Source: Saprospiraceae bacterium
GTDB taxonomy: Bacteria > Bacteroidota > Bacteroidia > Chitinophagales > Saprospiraceae
Length of the DNA stretch: 7,216 nt
Assembly: GCA_020630355.1 (NCBI GenBank)
Contig: JAHDBO010000095.1
Span: 1 to 7,216, forward strand
Direction: 5' to 3'
The notes under the pieces are model-generated. The model saw only the letters and a list, made by a program, of their open reading frames with translations, was not told where the DNA came from and did no database searches. The position numbers and the translations under genes are program-made. Shown piece by piece: positions 1 through 7,011 of the stretch (positions within the stretch are counted from its first letter, which is position 1; every line of letters starts with the position of its first letter).

Positions 1-20
1 TAATGCTGAATAATAATCAA

Positions 21-428
21 TTACTTCTTCAACAAATCTCTGATTTCTGCTAGCAACTCTTCCTGAGTTGGTCCGGCAGGAGCAGCAGGAGCTTCCTCTT
101 CTTGCTTTTGAGTTTTATTGTAGGTTCTAACAATCATGAAAATCACAAAAGCTATGATTAAAAAGTCGATTATCTTCTGGATAAATGCACCATATTTAAT
201 AGATACTGCTTCTGAAACCACTTCACCAGCATCATTTACTGCTGCAGGCTTCAATACATAAGCCAAATCTGCAAAGTTGACATCTCCCATCGCCAAACCT
301 ATGGGTGGCATCAAGACATCATTGGTAAATGAGGCAACGATAGCACCAAAGGCACCAGCGATAATAACAGCAACCGCTAGCTCAAGCACGTTGCCCCGCA
401 TGATAAATTCCTTAAATTCTTTTAACAT
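21..428 (-). CDS. mscL: Large-conductance mechanosensitive channel MscL
   Basis: A 135-residue protein, the usual MscL size (about 130-150). MscL is a homopentameric inner-membrane pore that opens under membrane tension and releases solutes during hypo-osmotic shock. Seen here: the amphipathic N-terminal helix with the family signature FIMRGNVLELAVAVII (about residues 8-23), TM1 (about 14-40) ending in NDVLMPPIG, a periplasmic loop (about 44-79), TM2 (about 82-102, IDFLIIAFVIFMIV), a Pro/Ala-rich linker (about 110-120) and the C-terminal bundle helix TQEELLAEIRDLLKK (121-135), close to the E. coli end. The position equivalent to the E. coli gate residue Gly22 is Ala20, as in the M. tuberculosis channel. 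The ATG at 428-426 is the natural start because the family begins within a few residues of KEF; no strong Shine-Dalgarno is visible. It is divergent from the dehydrogenase gene, so it has its own promoter. The family call is very secure. Confidence 0.97.
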   Translation of the reverse strand: MLKEFKEFIMRGNVLELAVAVIIAGAFGAIVASFTNDVLMPPIGLAMGDVNFADLAYVLKPAAVNDAGEVVSEAVSIKYGAFIQKIIDFLIIAFVIFMIVRTYNKTQKQEEEAPAAPAGPTQEELLAEIRDLLKK

Positions 429-588
429 GACGTTTCTCGTTTTAATTAATGAATAAATTTAGGTTCAATACCAGTTTTATGACGATAGAAGTCAAAATTG
501 TCACCCTCAAATTAGCATTTCCAACAACTAAATTATAAAGTCTGGATACATATCTTATTTTTGTGCTTCCTAACCAAGATATTATAAA
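429..588. other. Divergent intergenic region between mscL and the dehydrogenase gene
   Basis: This 160-bp A/T-rich stretch separates two genes that start away from each other and must hold both promoters. On the plus strand there is an exact TAnnTTTG match (annotated separately). For mscL on the minus strand only a one-mismatch box is seen (TAATTTAG, 535-528), about 100 bp from the ATG, which is weak. No RNA gene, riboswitch or convincing hairpin is visible. A 74-residue open frame on the minus strand overlaps this region and the start of the dehydrogenase gene; it has no recognisable features. Confidence 0.6.
556..563 (+). promoter_or_regulatory. Candidate Bacteroidota -7 promoter box (TATTTTTG)
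   Basis: The sequence matches the Bacteroidota sigma-A -7 consensus TAnnTTTG at all fixed positions. It ends 25 bases before the ATG at 589, which would give a short leader of about 15-20 nt. A matching -33 TTG element is not seen at the expected spacing; the A/T-rich stretch near 533-540 contains only TTA. The box is short and A/T-rich and could occur by chance, so its position directly before a gene is the main support. Confidence 0.4.
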
Positions 589-1803
589 ATGGACAAACTC
601 AAAATCGGTATTATTCGAGAGGGGAAAGTGCCGCCTGATTCGCGCGTTCCGCTTACGCCAGAGCAATGTGGTTATTTATTAGAAAAATATCCTGTGGAAA
701 TCATCGTGCAACCATCTCCGAACCGCTGTTACCAAGATGAGGAGTACAAAAATGCGGGGATTGCCCTGCAAGAAGATTTGAGCGATTGCCAAGTCCTCAT
801 GGGCGTAAAAGAAGTCCCCATCAAGCAATTGGTCAGCGATAAGATTTACTTTTTCTTCTCCCATACCATTAAAGAGCAGCATTACAACAGAGCGCTCCTC
901 CAGTCCATCGTTGAAAAAAACATCCAACTGCTGGACTATGAGGTTCTGAGGGATGAGGAGGGGAAGCGTGTGATTGCCTTTGGTCGATTTGCGGGAATGG
1001 TCGGTGCCCATAACGGGGTCATGGCCTATGGTATGCGCACAGGCGCATTTCGGTTGCCCCGCATGAAAGATTGTAGAGATTACGCTGAGGCAGTGGCTAT
1101 CTATAAGCGAACAACTTTCAGCCCATTCAAAGTAGTCTTGACTGGCACTGGTCGTGTTGCCAATGGCGCAGCCGATGTACTTAGAGATATGGGGATAGAG
1201 CAAGTTTCTAAGGAAGAATTCCTAGGGATGTCCTTTGATAAGCCCGTTTTCACGCAATTGGAATGTATCGACTATGCTGCTAGAAAAGACGGCAGCCCCT
1301 TTGAAAAGCAGGATTTCTACCAACACCCAGAAAAATTTAAAAGTATATTCAAGCCTTTTACCGAGGCTGCTGACATTATGATTAATGGCATTTACTGGGA
1401 CAATCGTGCGCCTGCGTTTTTCACAAAAGAAGACATGAAGCAAGCGGATTTCCGTATCAAGACCATTGCAGATGTCACTTGTGATATTGCCCCTGTATCG
1501 TCTATTCCTTCTACTCTATTTGCCTCTACTATCGCAGACCCTATCTTTGGATATAATGTCAATAAAGAGCAACAAACCGAGCCTTTCCAAGAGGGCGTTG
1601 TGGATATGATGACGATTGACAATCTGCCCAACGAACTTCCTAGAGATGCGTCCAAGGCTTTCGGAGAGCAATTCATCGCACATGTCATCGAAGAGTTACT
1701 GGAGCGAGAGCATTCTAATATGATAGAAAAAGCAACGGTCGCCATCAATAAAGACCTAGGGAAGCACTTCGAGTATTTGAGGGATTATTTGAATGGGGAG
1801 TAG
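589..1803 (+). CDS. Lys1-type saccharopine dehydrogenase / alanine dehydrogenase-like NAD(P)-dependent oxidoreductase
   Basis: A 404-residue cytosolic enzyme of the AlaDH/PNT fold. The best match I can make from memory is fungal Lys1, saccharopine dehydrogenase (NAD+, L-lysine-forming), which interconverts saccharopine with lysine and 2-oxoglutarate. Shared blocks: an N-terminal SRVPLTPEQ (19-27) with the equivalent of Lys1 Arg18; GVKEVP (72-77), whose Lys74 corresponds to catalytic Lys77 of the yeast enzyme; FFSHTIKEQ (89-97), whose His92 corresponds to catalytic His96; LLDYEVLRDEEGKRVIAFG (114-132); a Rossmann glycine loop VVLTGTGRVANGA (182-194); INGIYWDNRAPAF (265-277); IADVTCDIAPVSSIP (293-307); and IDNLPNELPRDAS (343-355). 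A segment of about 30-40 residues (roughly 205-260) is extra compared with the yeast protein. The ATG at 589 starts directly at the first beta strand (KIGIIREGK). No Lys9-type partner lies in the window, so the true substrate (saccharopine, alanine or another imine or amino acid) remains an inference. The gene is monocistronic here and convergent with tamB. Confidence 0.85.
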   Translation: MDKLKIGIIREGKVPPDSRVPLTPEQCGYLLEKYPVEIIVQPSPNRCYQDEEYKNAGIALQEDLSDCQVLMGVKEVPIKQLVSDKIYFFFSHTIKEQHYNRALLQSIVEKNIQLLDYEVLRDEEGKRVIAFGRFAGMVGAHNGVMAYGMRTGAFRLPRMKDCRDYAEAVAIYKRTTFSPFKVVLTGTGRVANGAADVLRDMGIEQVSKEEFLGMSFDKPVFTQLECIDYAARKDGSPFEKQDFYQHPEKFKSIFKPFTEAADIMINGIYWDNRAPAFFTKEDMKQADFRIKTIADVTCDIAPVSSIPSTLFASTIADPIFGYNVNKEQQTEPFQEGVVDMMTIDNLPNELPRDASKAFGEQFIAHVIEELLEREHSNMIEKATVAINKDLGKHFEYLRDYLNGE

Positions 1804-1842
1804 AGGGCCTCTGCTTAAGGGATAGCGAAAATTAGCTCCACC
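1804..1842. other. Convergent gene junction, no clear terminator
   Basis: Only 39 bases separate the stop codons of the dehydrogenase and tamB genes. A small interrupted palindrome AGAGG-G-CCTCT (1802-1812) overlaps the dehydrogenase stop, and a weak stem TTAAGGG (1815-1821) with CCCTAA (1841-1846) has a bulged A and a 19-nt loop. Neither is followed by a T-run on either strand, so I do not call an intrinsic terminator. The two transcripts probably overlap at their 3' ends. Confidence 0.5.
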
Positions 1843-4800
1843 CTAATCCACTTCCTGCTCTAATATCTTGATAGCGTCTTCCCGGAGGCCTTTGAAGAAC
1901 TCATTGGCGTCCTTGTGTTTTTTCTTGCGGAAGGAATTGAACTCGAAGCTGTACGATAGGCCGGCGCCCCAACGGATTTGGTTGTTGGCGGTGAAGTCTT
2001 GCTGGTTTTCTTTGAACGCCCTGAAGCGAAGCCGACCATCTGCGGTAATCAGGTACTCTATCACAAATTCTGGACCTGCATAAGCTTGGCTGGCAGTAGC
2101 CCCTTGCCCTGTGCTGATATTGTCGCTGAGATTAATATTCAGGCGGTTGTCTAGAAATCCCTTGCGCAGGCTGACTTCCACATCCCGGCCGACTTGGGGC
2201 GCTGTGGTAATATCCGAAATGGTACTGGCATCGTATTGTCGGTAATTGATATTGATGTCAATATCAGGAATCACCTCCGACAATAAATCCGTCAGATAGT
2301 TGGATAATTGGGTAGAAATAAACTCACTCAAAGTATTGATGCCCACATCATCTAGATAATCGGTGCTGATCAATGCCGAAGAGGTAGGAATAAACTGCCC
2401 CGTCAATATCAAAAGGGCAACTTGCCTATTCAGCTCATTTTTATCACTTTCTACTACCCGTAGCTTGCTCTCCACTACATTTTTCAGTTCTCCATTCAAA
2501 CTGGGGAAGCCTAGGGTAAAATCTATTTCAGGTTTCAATAGTGCGCCCGTCAGTTTCATCCCCAAATCTACCTTGGTTGGATTCTTGGCTCTTTGTGTTT
2601 GGGCATCACTTGCATCCGCTAGATATTCCGTAATAAAAGGATAGATGGGTGTGGTCAAATTTTGGTAACTGGCTTCTATGTCGAGCTGTGCCCCAAAAGG
2701 GTCTCCATCCCAGTTAATCGTCCCGCCTCGCTTCACCACGAAAGGTTTATTCACCCCAAAATTACTAATCAGCGGTAGCGTGAAGAGATACTCCCCTGAT
2801 TCAACGATATAATTGCCATACATATTGAAATTGCCCTCTCTCGTGATTCTTAATTGTATATCTCCATTGCCCCTTCCCTTCAAAATATCCCCCGATTGCT
2901 CATCAAAAATCAGGCGAACTTCCGCCTGTGGCGTCATCGTGATATTCATATCCAAATTCAACCCACGTATCACGGGAGACTCTGCAATTAAAGAATCCTT
3001 CAAAGCAGTAGAATCTTGCTCAAATACGATAAAATCAACCTCACTCCCATCCTGTCCGTAGGTAACGGGTATAGCCATATTAGAACCCGCCCCCGTGACT
3101 GCATTGATGTCAATATTCGTTTGTCTGAATGTGCCCGAAAAAGTGGCAAGTGCATTTCCAATTCCCGTTCCATAAAAAAGTTCGTTGTCTTTTTTCTTGG
3201 TATCAATCAACAGGAATTGGTCGGACTGCACGGAGCAACTCAGCCCCCAGTTTTTGAAGTGGTCATGGGTAATGCCTCCTGTAACGGTCGCTATATTGCC
3301 GTATTTGTCTTTCAGTTTGCCGCCCGTGGCATCAAACTGATAACTTGAAATCCTGACGATTTCATTCTCTATAAAATACCTCGTTTGTAGATAATCTATT
3401 ACGACTGAAGCATCATACACCCGAAGCGAGCCTAGAGTTTGCGCTTTGGGTAATTGTCCGAACACCCGTACGTTACCAACTATTTTGCCAGTCGTCTCCG
3501 ATATACCAGGACTGATTAAATATTCTAGCATCCGAAGTGGATAATCCTGTATTTCTAAATCAAAATCGAGGTAATTTTCATCCCTACTTCGCTGAGCCAT
3601 GAAAGTGGGGATAAACTTTCCGTTGGCCATCAGTTTTTTATCCCCGTCATCAATACGCAACTCCGCTTTGAGCGGTGTTTTCAGGTCGGAGGTTTGAGTC
3701 GTCAAGTTGAGTTTCCCATAATTATCTCCATTCAAAATAAGACTATCCATGGTGACCAGTGCCCGAAGATTTTTCAGATTGAAAACATCCTCGCTCTGGA
3801 CGCTCGCCGTGATTCCTCCATCAAATCGGAAGCGTTTATCCGTAATCAAGTCATTGACCAAAGCCAAGGAAATATTGGAAAGATTAAGGGCGATGCCTTT
3901 ATTATCTATACTTTTCAGAGAGATGAGTTTACCTTTAGAGGTCAGTTGAAAATTCTGTGTTTCGATGTATTTTTCCCCGAAACGGATATAATTGTCTTTT
4001 AGGATATTCCATTTTTCATTGTATAAAACAAGGTCGGAAGGCAAGAAATTGACTTGCATCAAATCCCCCTCATAGAAGAATTTTCCATTTAGATTCATGT
4101 TATCCAGAACCGTGGAAAAGTTGGAGGTATTGATATTGAAAGCAATTGTATCCCGATTGATATTCCCATAGAAGGCAGTGATTGGAATCTCTACATTCGA
4201 GCCAATCGTCGTATTGAAGACCCCTACGTCAAATTGGCTATCCGATTGGTTAGACTCCGACAAAATAACGACATCCCTGAAACGGGTATTGGCAAAACCA
4301 AGCTCAGCTACTTCTATATCCAGAGAAATGGTATCTTTTATATTGTTAAAAAACCCTTTGAGCCTCAGGTTTTTGAGGGTGTCCAATCGAGTGTCAACAA
4401 GCTGTGTGAAATTTTTAGAATCAAAAACCTGTAAAGCAAAACGGTAGTTTTTAGGATTTGTATTGTAGGGGTTTTCAGGATTTATTTTAAGCTTTTCAGC
4501 AAATTCGGGGTAATTCCTTTTCACAAAATAGAGAAAGTCCTGAGGCAGTTCATCCAACTCAAAGACACCATCCATCGAGACTTCTAACAATTCTGAATCT
4601 AGTAAGAATCGTTTGATCCCATTCAAGTATCTCGTCGATTTAATCGAAATCGTATCTATAAAATAGTCTTGACCTTTGGTGTTTAAATTGAGGTTGGCAA
4701 TACTTGCTTCCCCCTGTATATTAGAAGCATTATTTCCAGAAAAATTAAAATCGACATCCCCTTTTATCGTATAATCTTGCTTGGAAAGATTGAGTTGTTG

Positions 4801-6648
4801 TAGTGCTACTTTTTCGATTTGTGCTTTAAAATCAAATACAGGAATCGAATCATTAAAATCAATTGTTCCATCAAAATTGAAAGCAATATTATCATCCTTG
4901 ATCTTGAAGTCTCCTTCAAAGAATCGCTTATCGAAAATGCCCTTGATGTCCAGGTTTTCGTAACGGTAATTCTGAAATTCCAAAGCCTCCACACTGGCTT
5001 CCAATTCTGCTTTTATGGTTTTGCCCGTGAGCCCTCGCCCGTTGAATATTTTGGAGCGGAAAGTCACCTTTCCCAGCCGCTCATCCTCTGTCCATTGTTT
5101 CAAATCAAAATCCACCAAATTGATAATACCTTCATAGGTCGCTCTCTCCCGACCACTTTGGATGTCCATTTGAATATCCATATCGGCAGAACCTAGATTG
5201 GTTTTGAGCAAGCCCTCCGCAGAGAAACTATTTAAAAAGCCAAAAAACTTCCCTTTGAAATCCAATCTTTCAAGTTTATCAAAATTGGCGGGCGGATTAA
5301 AATTGGGCACCAGTAAACGAAGCGTTGACATACTTGTATTCAAACGTTCAAGTTCGAAGTCAATAAATGCTTTGTCAATTTGATTAATATCTCTTGAGCG
5401 AAAAACACCTTTGACCGAAGTACCATCTGCCAATTTTAAAAACAGATTATCCCCTCTTAGCCGAGTGACTTTCCCTCTTATCCGACCATTGATTTGCACG
5501 ACCTCTTCCCTATTTTTCCTGAAGAAAGCATTGCGTTCCAAATTGGGGGAAAATGCCATGATTTCCTTTACGGAAATATAGGAATCATCGCTAAACCGAG
5601 CATCCATGATGACCCGATTATTGAAGTCCAGAAAATCTGGGAAACCCCTATATTTAAAAATCAAGGTATCCCCAAGATTGCTATTGGGCGTTTCTAAATT
5701 CAAGTTGTACAGTTCTGTTTTCCTGGGCGTGATGAAAGTATTGGCTTCAAGTTGTTCGAGCTTAAAACCACTCTTCCGCTCAAGGAGAGAAATCGTCTCA
5801 ATTTCTGCACCAAATGTCCAGTCCACATATTTAAAATCTTTGGCTTTCGCTTGAATATCGACTACGTCGAGGTGGTCGAAATCAATAGAGCCTTCATACA
5901 GTTCTCGTGGAGCTTTATTATTGTTGTCACCTCTGAAATGGGAGTCCTCAATGACTATGTCATCAATAATTAAAGTAAAAGGTTGCTGTAATGAATCTGG
6001 GATTGCCGTCGATCTGTTTTTGTCCACCAGAAGGCTATCTGCTATTGGAATACGCTCATATCTAGTCAATTTAAAATCTAGGCCTTCTAGGACTAGTCCC
6101 TCTAAGTGGATTAGGTTATTGGGTAAGTCTATCTCTTTGAACTGCAGTTCGCCTTTCGGCAAATAAGCATCTATCGTCTCCCCTTTAGCAGCATCTTTAT
6201 TTTTAAAATGGAAACCATCGAGGGTCAAAGATTCTGCATCCAAATAAAATGGCCTTCTTGCTTTTTGAGTAGTATCTTTTCTAGAAAAATAATTCAGTAA
6301 AAACTTCAGGTTGTTTTTGACCTCGCCCGAATCTCTAGCCAAGTACAGCTTTGTATTTTCTAGGCGGACATCCTTAATCGAAAGCGCGTTTTCCGTCAGG
6401 ATGTGTAACAAATTGAGCTTCGTACTCGCTTGAATACGTTCACTATAAAGCAGGGTATCTTGCGCCTCATCTCTAATCAAAATCCCTTCTAGATAGACGC
6501 CATCAAACGCATCAATATAGACAGAGTCCACCTTGATTTCGGTATTTAAATCTTTAGAAATCCTATCGCCCAATTTTTGGATAGCCCAATTTTGGAAGCC
6601 ATTCGTTTGAACCAAGGCCATCAATACCAAGAGCAAAAGAATAGCCAA
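1843..6648 (-). CDS. tamB: TamB-family translocation/assembly module protein (AsmA superfamily, DUF490 C-terminus)
   Basis: A very long envelope protein (1601 residues from the TTG at 6648, more if the start lies upstream). TamB-type proteins are anchored in the inner membrane, span the periplasm as a long beta-groove, and act in phospholipid transport to, or protein assembly in, the outer membrane with a BamA-family partner (TamA, or the TamL lipoprotein in Bacteroidota). Seen here: a hydrophobic anchor (1-14), an AsmA-like start WAIQKLGDRISKDLN (21-35), then more than a thousand residues of short alternating beta strands with repeated small motifs such as LTLDGFHF and IVIEDSHFRG. The C-terminal TamB domain begins near 1220 and contains DILKGRGNGDIQLRI (from 1254), FNMYGNYIVESGEYLFTL, GGTINWDGDPFGAQL (from 1308) and LLILTGQFIPTSSA (about 1408-1421). 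It ends in the strand WGAGLSYSFEF (1560-1570) and a charged 31-residue tail with RKKKHK. No internal frameshift is seen. The frame stays open 5' of the TTG (see the separate entry), so the true start is uncertain. The gene is divergent from the edge gene and no TamA/TamL gene lies in the window. Confidence 0.93.
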   Translation of the reverse strand: MAILLLLVLMALVQTNGFQNWAIQKLGDRISKDLNTEIKVDSVYIDAFDGVYLEGILIRDEAQDTLLYSERIQASTKLNLLHILTENALSIKDVRLENTKLYLARDSGEVKNNLKFLLNYFSRKDTTQKARRPFYLDAESLTLDGFHFKNKDAAKGETIDAYLPKGELQFKEIDLPNNLIHLEGLVLEGLDFKLTRYERIPIADSLLVDKNRSTAIPDSLQQPFTLIIDDIVIEDSHFRGDNNNKAPRELYEGSIDFDHLDVVDIQAKAKDFKYVDWTFGAEIETISLLERKSGFKLEQLEANTFITPRKTELYNLNLETPNSNLGDTLIFKYRGFPDFLDFNNRVIMDARFSDDSYISVKEIMAFSPNLERNAFFRKNREEVVQINGRIRGKVTRLRGDNLFLKLADGTSVKGVFRSRDINQIDKAFIDFELERLNTSMSTLRLLVPNFNPPANFDKLERLDFKGKFFGFLNSFSAEGLLKTNLGSADMDIQMDIQSGRERATYEGIINLVDFDLKQWTEDERLGKVTFRSKIFNGRGLTGKTIKAELEASVEALEFQNYRYENLDIKGIFDKRFFEGDFKIKDDNIAFNFDGTIDFNDSIPVFDFKAQIEKVALQQLNLSKQDYTIKGDVDFNFSGNNASNIQGEASIANLNLNTKGQDYFIDTISIKSTRYLNGIKRFLLDSELLEVSMDGVFELDELPQDFLYFVKRNYPEFAEKLKINPENPYNTNPKNYRFALQVFDSKNFTQLVDTRLDTLKNLRLKGFFNNIKDTISLDIEVAELGFANTRFRDVVILSESNQSDSQFDVGVFNTTIGSNVEIPITAFYGNINRDTIAFNINTSNFSTVLDNMNLNGKFFYEGDLMQVNFLPSDLVLYNEKWNILKDNYIRFGEKYIETQNFQLTSKGKLISLKSIDNKGIALNLSNISLALVNDLITDKRFRFDGGITASVQSEDVFNLKNLRALVTMDSLILNGDNYGKLNLTTQTSDLKTPLKAELRIDDGDKKLMANGKFIPTFMAQRSRDENYLDFDLEIQDYPLRMLEYLISPGISETTGKIVGNVRVFGQLPKAQTLGSLRVYDASVVIDYLQTRYFIENEIVRISSYQFDATGGKLKDKYGNIATVTGGITHDHFKNWGLSCSVQSDQFLLIDTKKKDNELFYGTGIGNALATFSGTFRQTNIDINAVTGAGSNMAIPVTYGQDGSEVDFIVFEQDSTALKDSLIAESPVIRGLNLDMNITMTPQAEVRLIFDEQSGDILKGRGNGDIQLRITREGNFNMYGNYIVESGEYLFTLPLISNFGVNKPFVVKRGGTINWDGDPFGAQLDIEASYQNLTTPIYPFITEYLADASDAQTQRAKNPTKVDLGMKLTGALLKPEIDFTLGFPSLNGELKNVVESKLRVVESDKNELNRQVALLILTGQFIPTSSALISTDYLDDVGINTLSEFISTQLSNYLTDLLSEVIPDIDININYRQYDASTISDITTAPQVGRDVEVSLRKGFLDNRLNINLSDNISTGQGATASQAYAGPEFVIEYLITADGRLRFRAFKENQQDFTANNQIRWGAGLSYSFEFNSFRKKKHKDANEFFKGLREDAIKILEQEVD

Positions 6649-6768
6649 GATGAGCGTTCTAAAAAAGAATCGTACTAGCCACCTAGCCCAAGTCCTTTTA
6701 GGCTTAGCATCACCACTACCACTTTTATTGTTTGATATATTATCGACTTCTGAAATAACTTCTAGGAT
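6649..6768 (-). other. Probable N-terminal coding extension of tamB without a canonical start codon
   Basis: The tamB frame continues 40 codons upstream of the TTG to a TAA at 6771-6769. The encoded residues have the look of a genuine N-terminus: an acidic/polar stretch (EVISEVDNISNNKSGSGD), then the basic cluster KPKRTWARWLVRFFFRTLI that runs straight into the hydrophobic anchor. This is the positive-inside pattern expected of an inner-membrane signal anchor, and starting at the TTG would cut through the helix and lose all the basic residues. There is no ATG, GTG or TTG in this frame; near-cognate choices are ATT at 6756-6754, ATA at 6738-6736 and ATC at 6768-6766. Initiation at ATT, a sequence error, or a mutated start are all possible. 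Confidence 0.6.
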
Positions 6769-6771
6769 TTA

Positions 6772-7011
6772 GCGCAAAAATAGGGAATACATGAAGTAAT
6801 TATCACTATTTATAGGACGAAAATCAGCATTATTCCGTCGTAGCAAAAATTAGATTTAACAGGATTTTAAAAAGTTGGTATGAACTTCTGTAAAAAACCT
6901 CTTTTTAAGTCCAATTCCACAAACAAAAGACGGGGTCTCTTGTTATCGGATTTGTAAAAAGGAATCAGGTAAAACGATTCAGTTCCTGCTCTTCAAACTA
7001 AAAAACGATTT
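6772..7011. other. Divergent intergenic region between tamB and the edge gene
   Basis: About 240 bases of A/T-rich DNA between two divergently transcribed envelope genes. It holds the TATTTTTG box for tamB (separate entry) and must hold the promoter of the plus-strand gene. For that gene only a one-mismatch box TAGATTTA (6851-6858) is seen, about 150 bp upstream, and TTTG at 6951-6954 lacks the TA. A small inverted repeat AAGTT-N6-AACTT (6872-6887) is present but too short to call an operator. No RNA gene or open frame of note is visible. Confidence 0.5.
6775..6782 (-). promoter_or_regulatory. Candidate Bacteroidota -7 promoter box for tamB (TATTTTTG)
   Basis: Read on the minus strand, this 8-mer fits TAnnTTTG exactly and is identical to the box in front of the dehydrogenase gene. 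A transcript starting 6-7 bases downstream would begin near 6768, just at the 5' end of the open tamB frame and downstream of the TAA at 6771-6769. That placement fits an initiation site inside 6768-6649. No clear -33 TTG is visible at the expected spacing. Confidence 0.35.

Noticed and set aside
60..120. Ala/Pro/Glu-rich stretch near the end of MscL as a possible unusual insert
   Set aside because: E. coli MscL has a similar KKEEPAAAPAPTKEE linker before its C-terminal helix, so this is normal for the family.
442..666. A 74-residue minus-strand open frame across the mscL/dehydrogenase intergenic region
   Set aside because: It overlaps the start and first conserved residues of the dehydrogenase and the intergenic promoter zone, and its translation shows no family resemblance.
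679..1203. A 174-residue open frame on the minus strand inside the dehydrogenase gene
   Set aside because: It lies wholly antisense to a well-supported conserved gene, has no recognisable domain or signal, and its composition is that of a frame shadow.
5161..5190. Near-duplicate codons giving MDIQMDIQ in TamB
   Set aside because: Only a 12-nt imperfect tandem copy within a beta-strand-rich protein; too short to call a repeat of note.
3000..5973. Several 60-125 residue open frames on both strands within tamB
   Set aside because: They overlap a continuous 1601-codon frame with clear family motifs; none has a plausible domain, leader or start context.
6872..6887. Inverted repeat AAGTT-N6-AACTT in the tamB/edge-gene intergenic region
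   Set aside because: Five-base arms in A/T-rich DNA are expected by chance, and the position fits no clear promoter.
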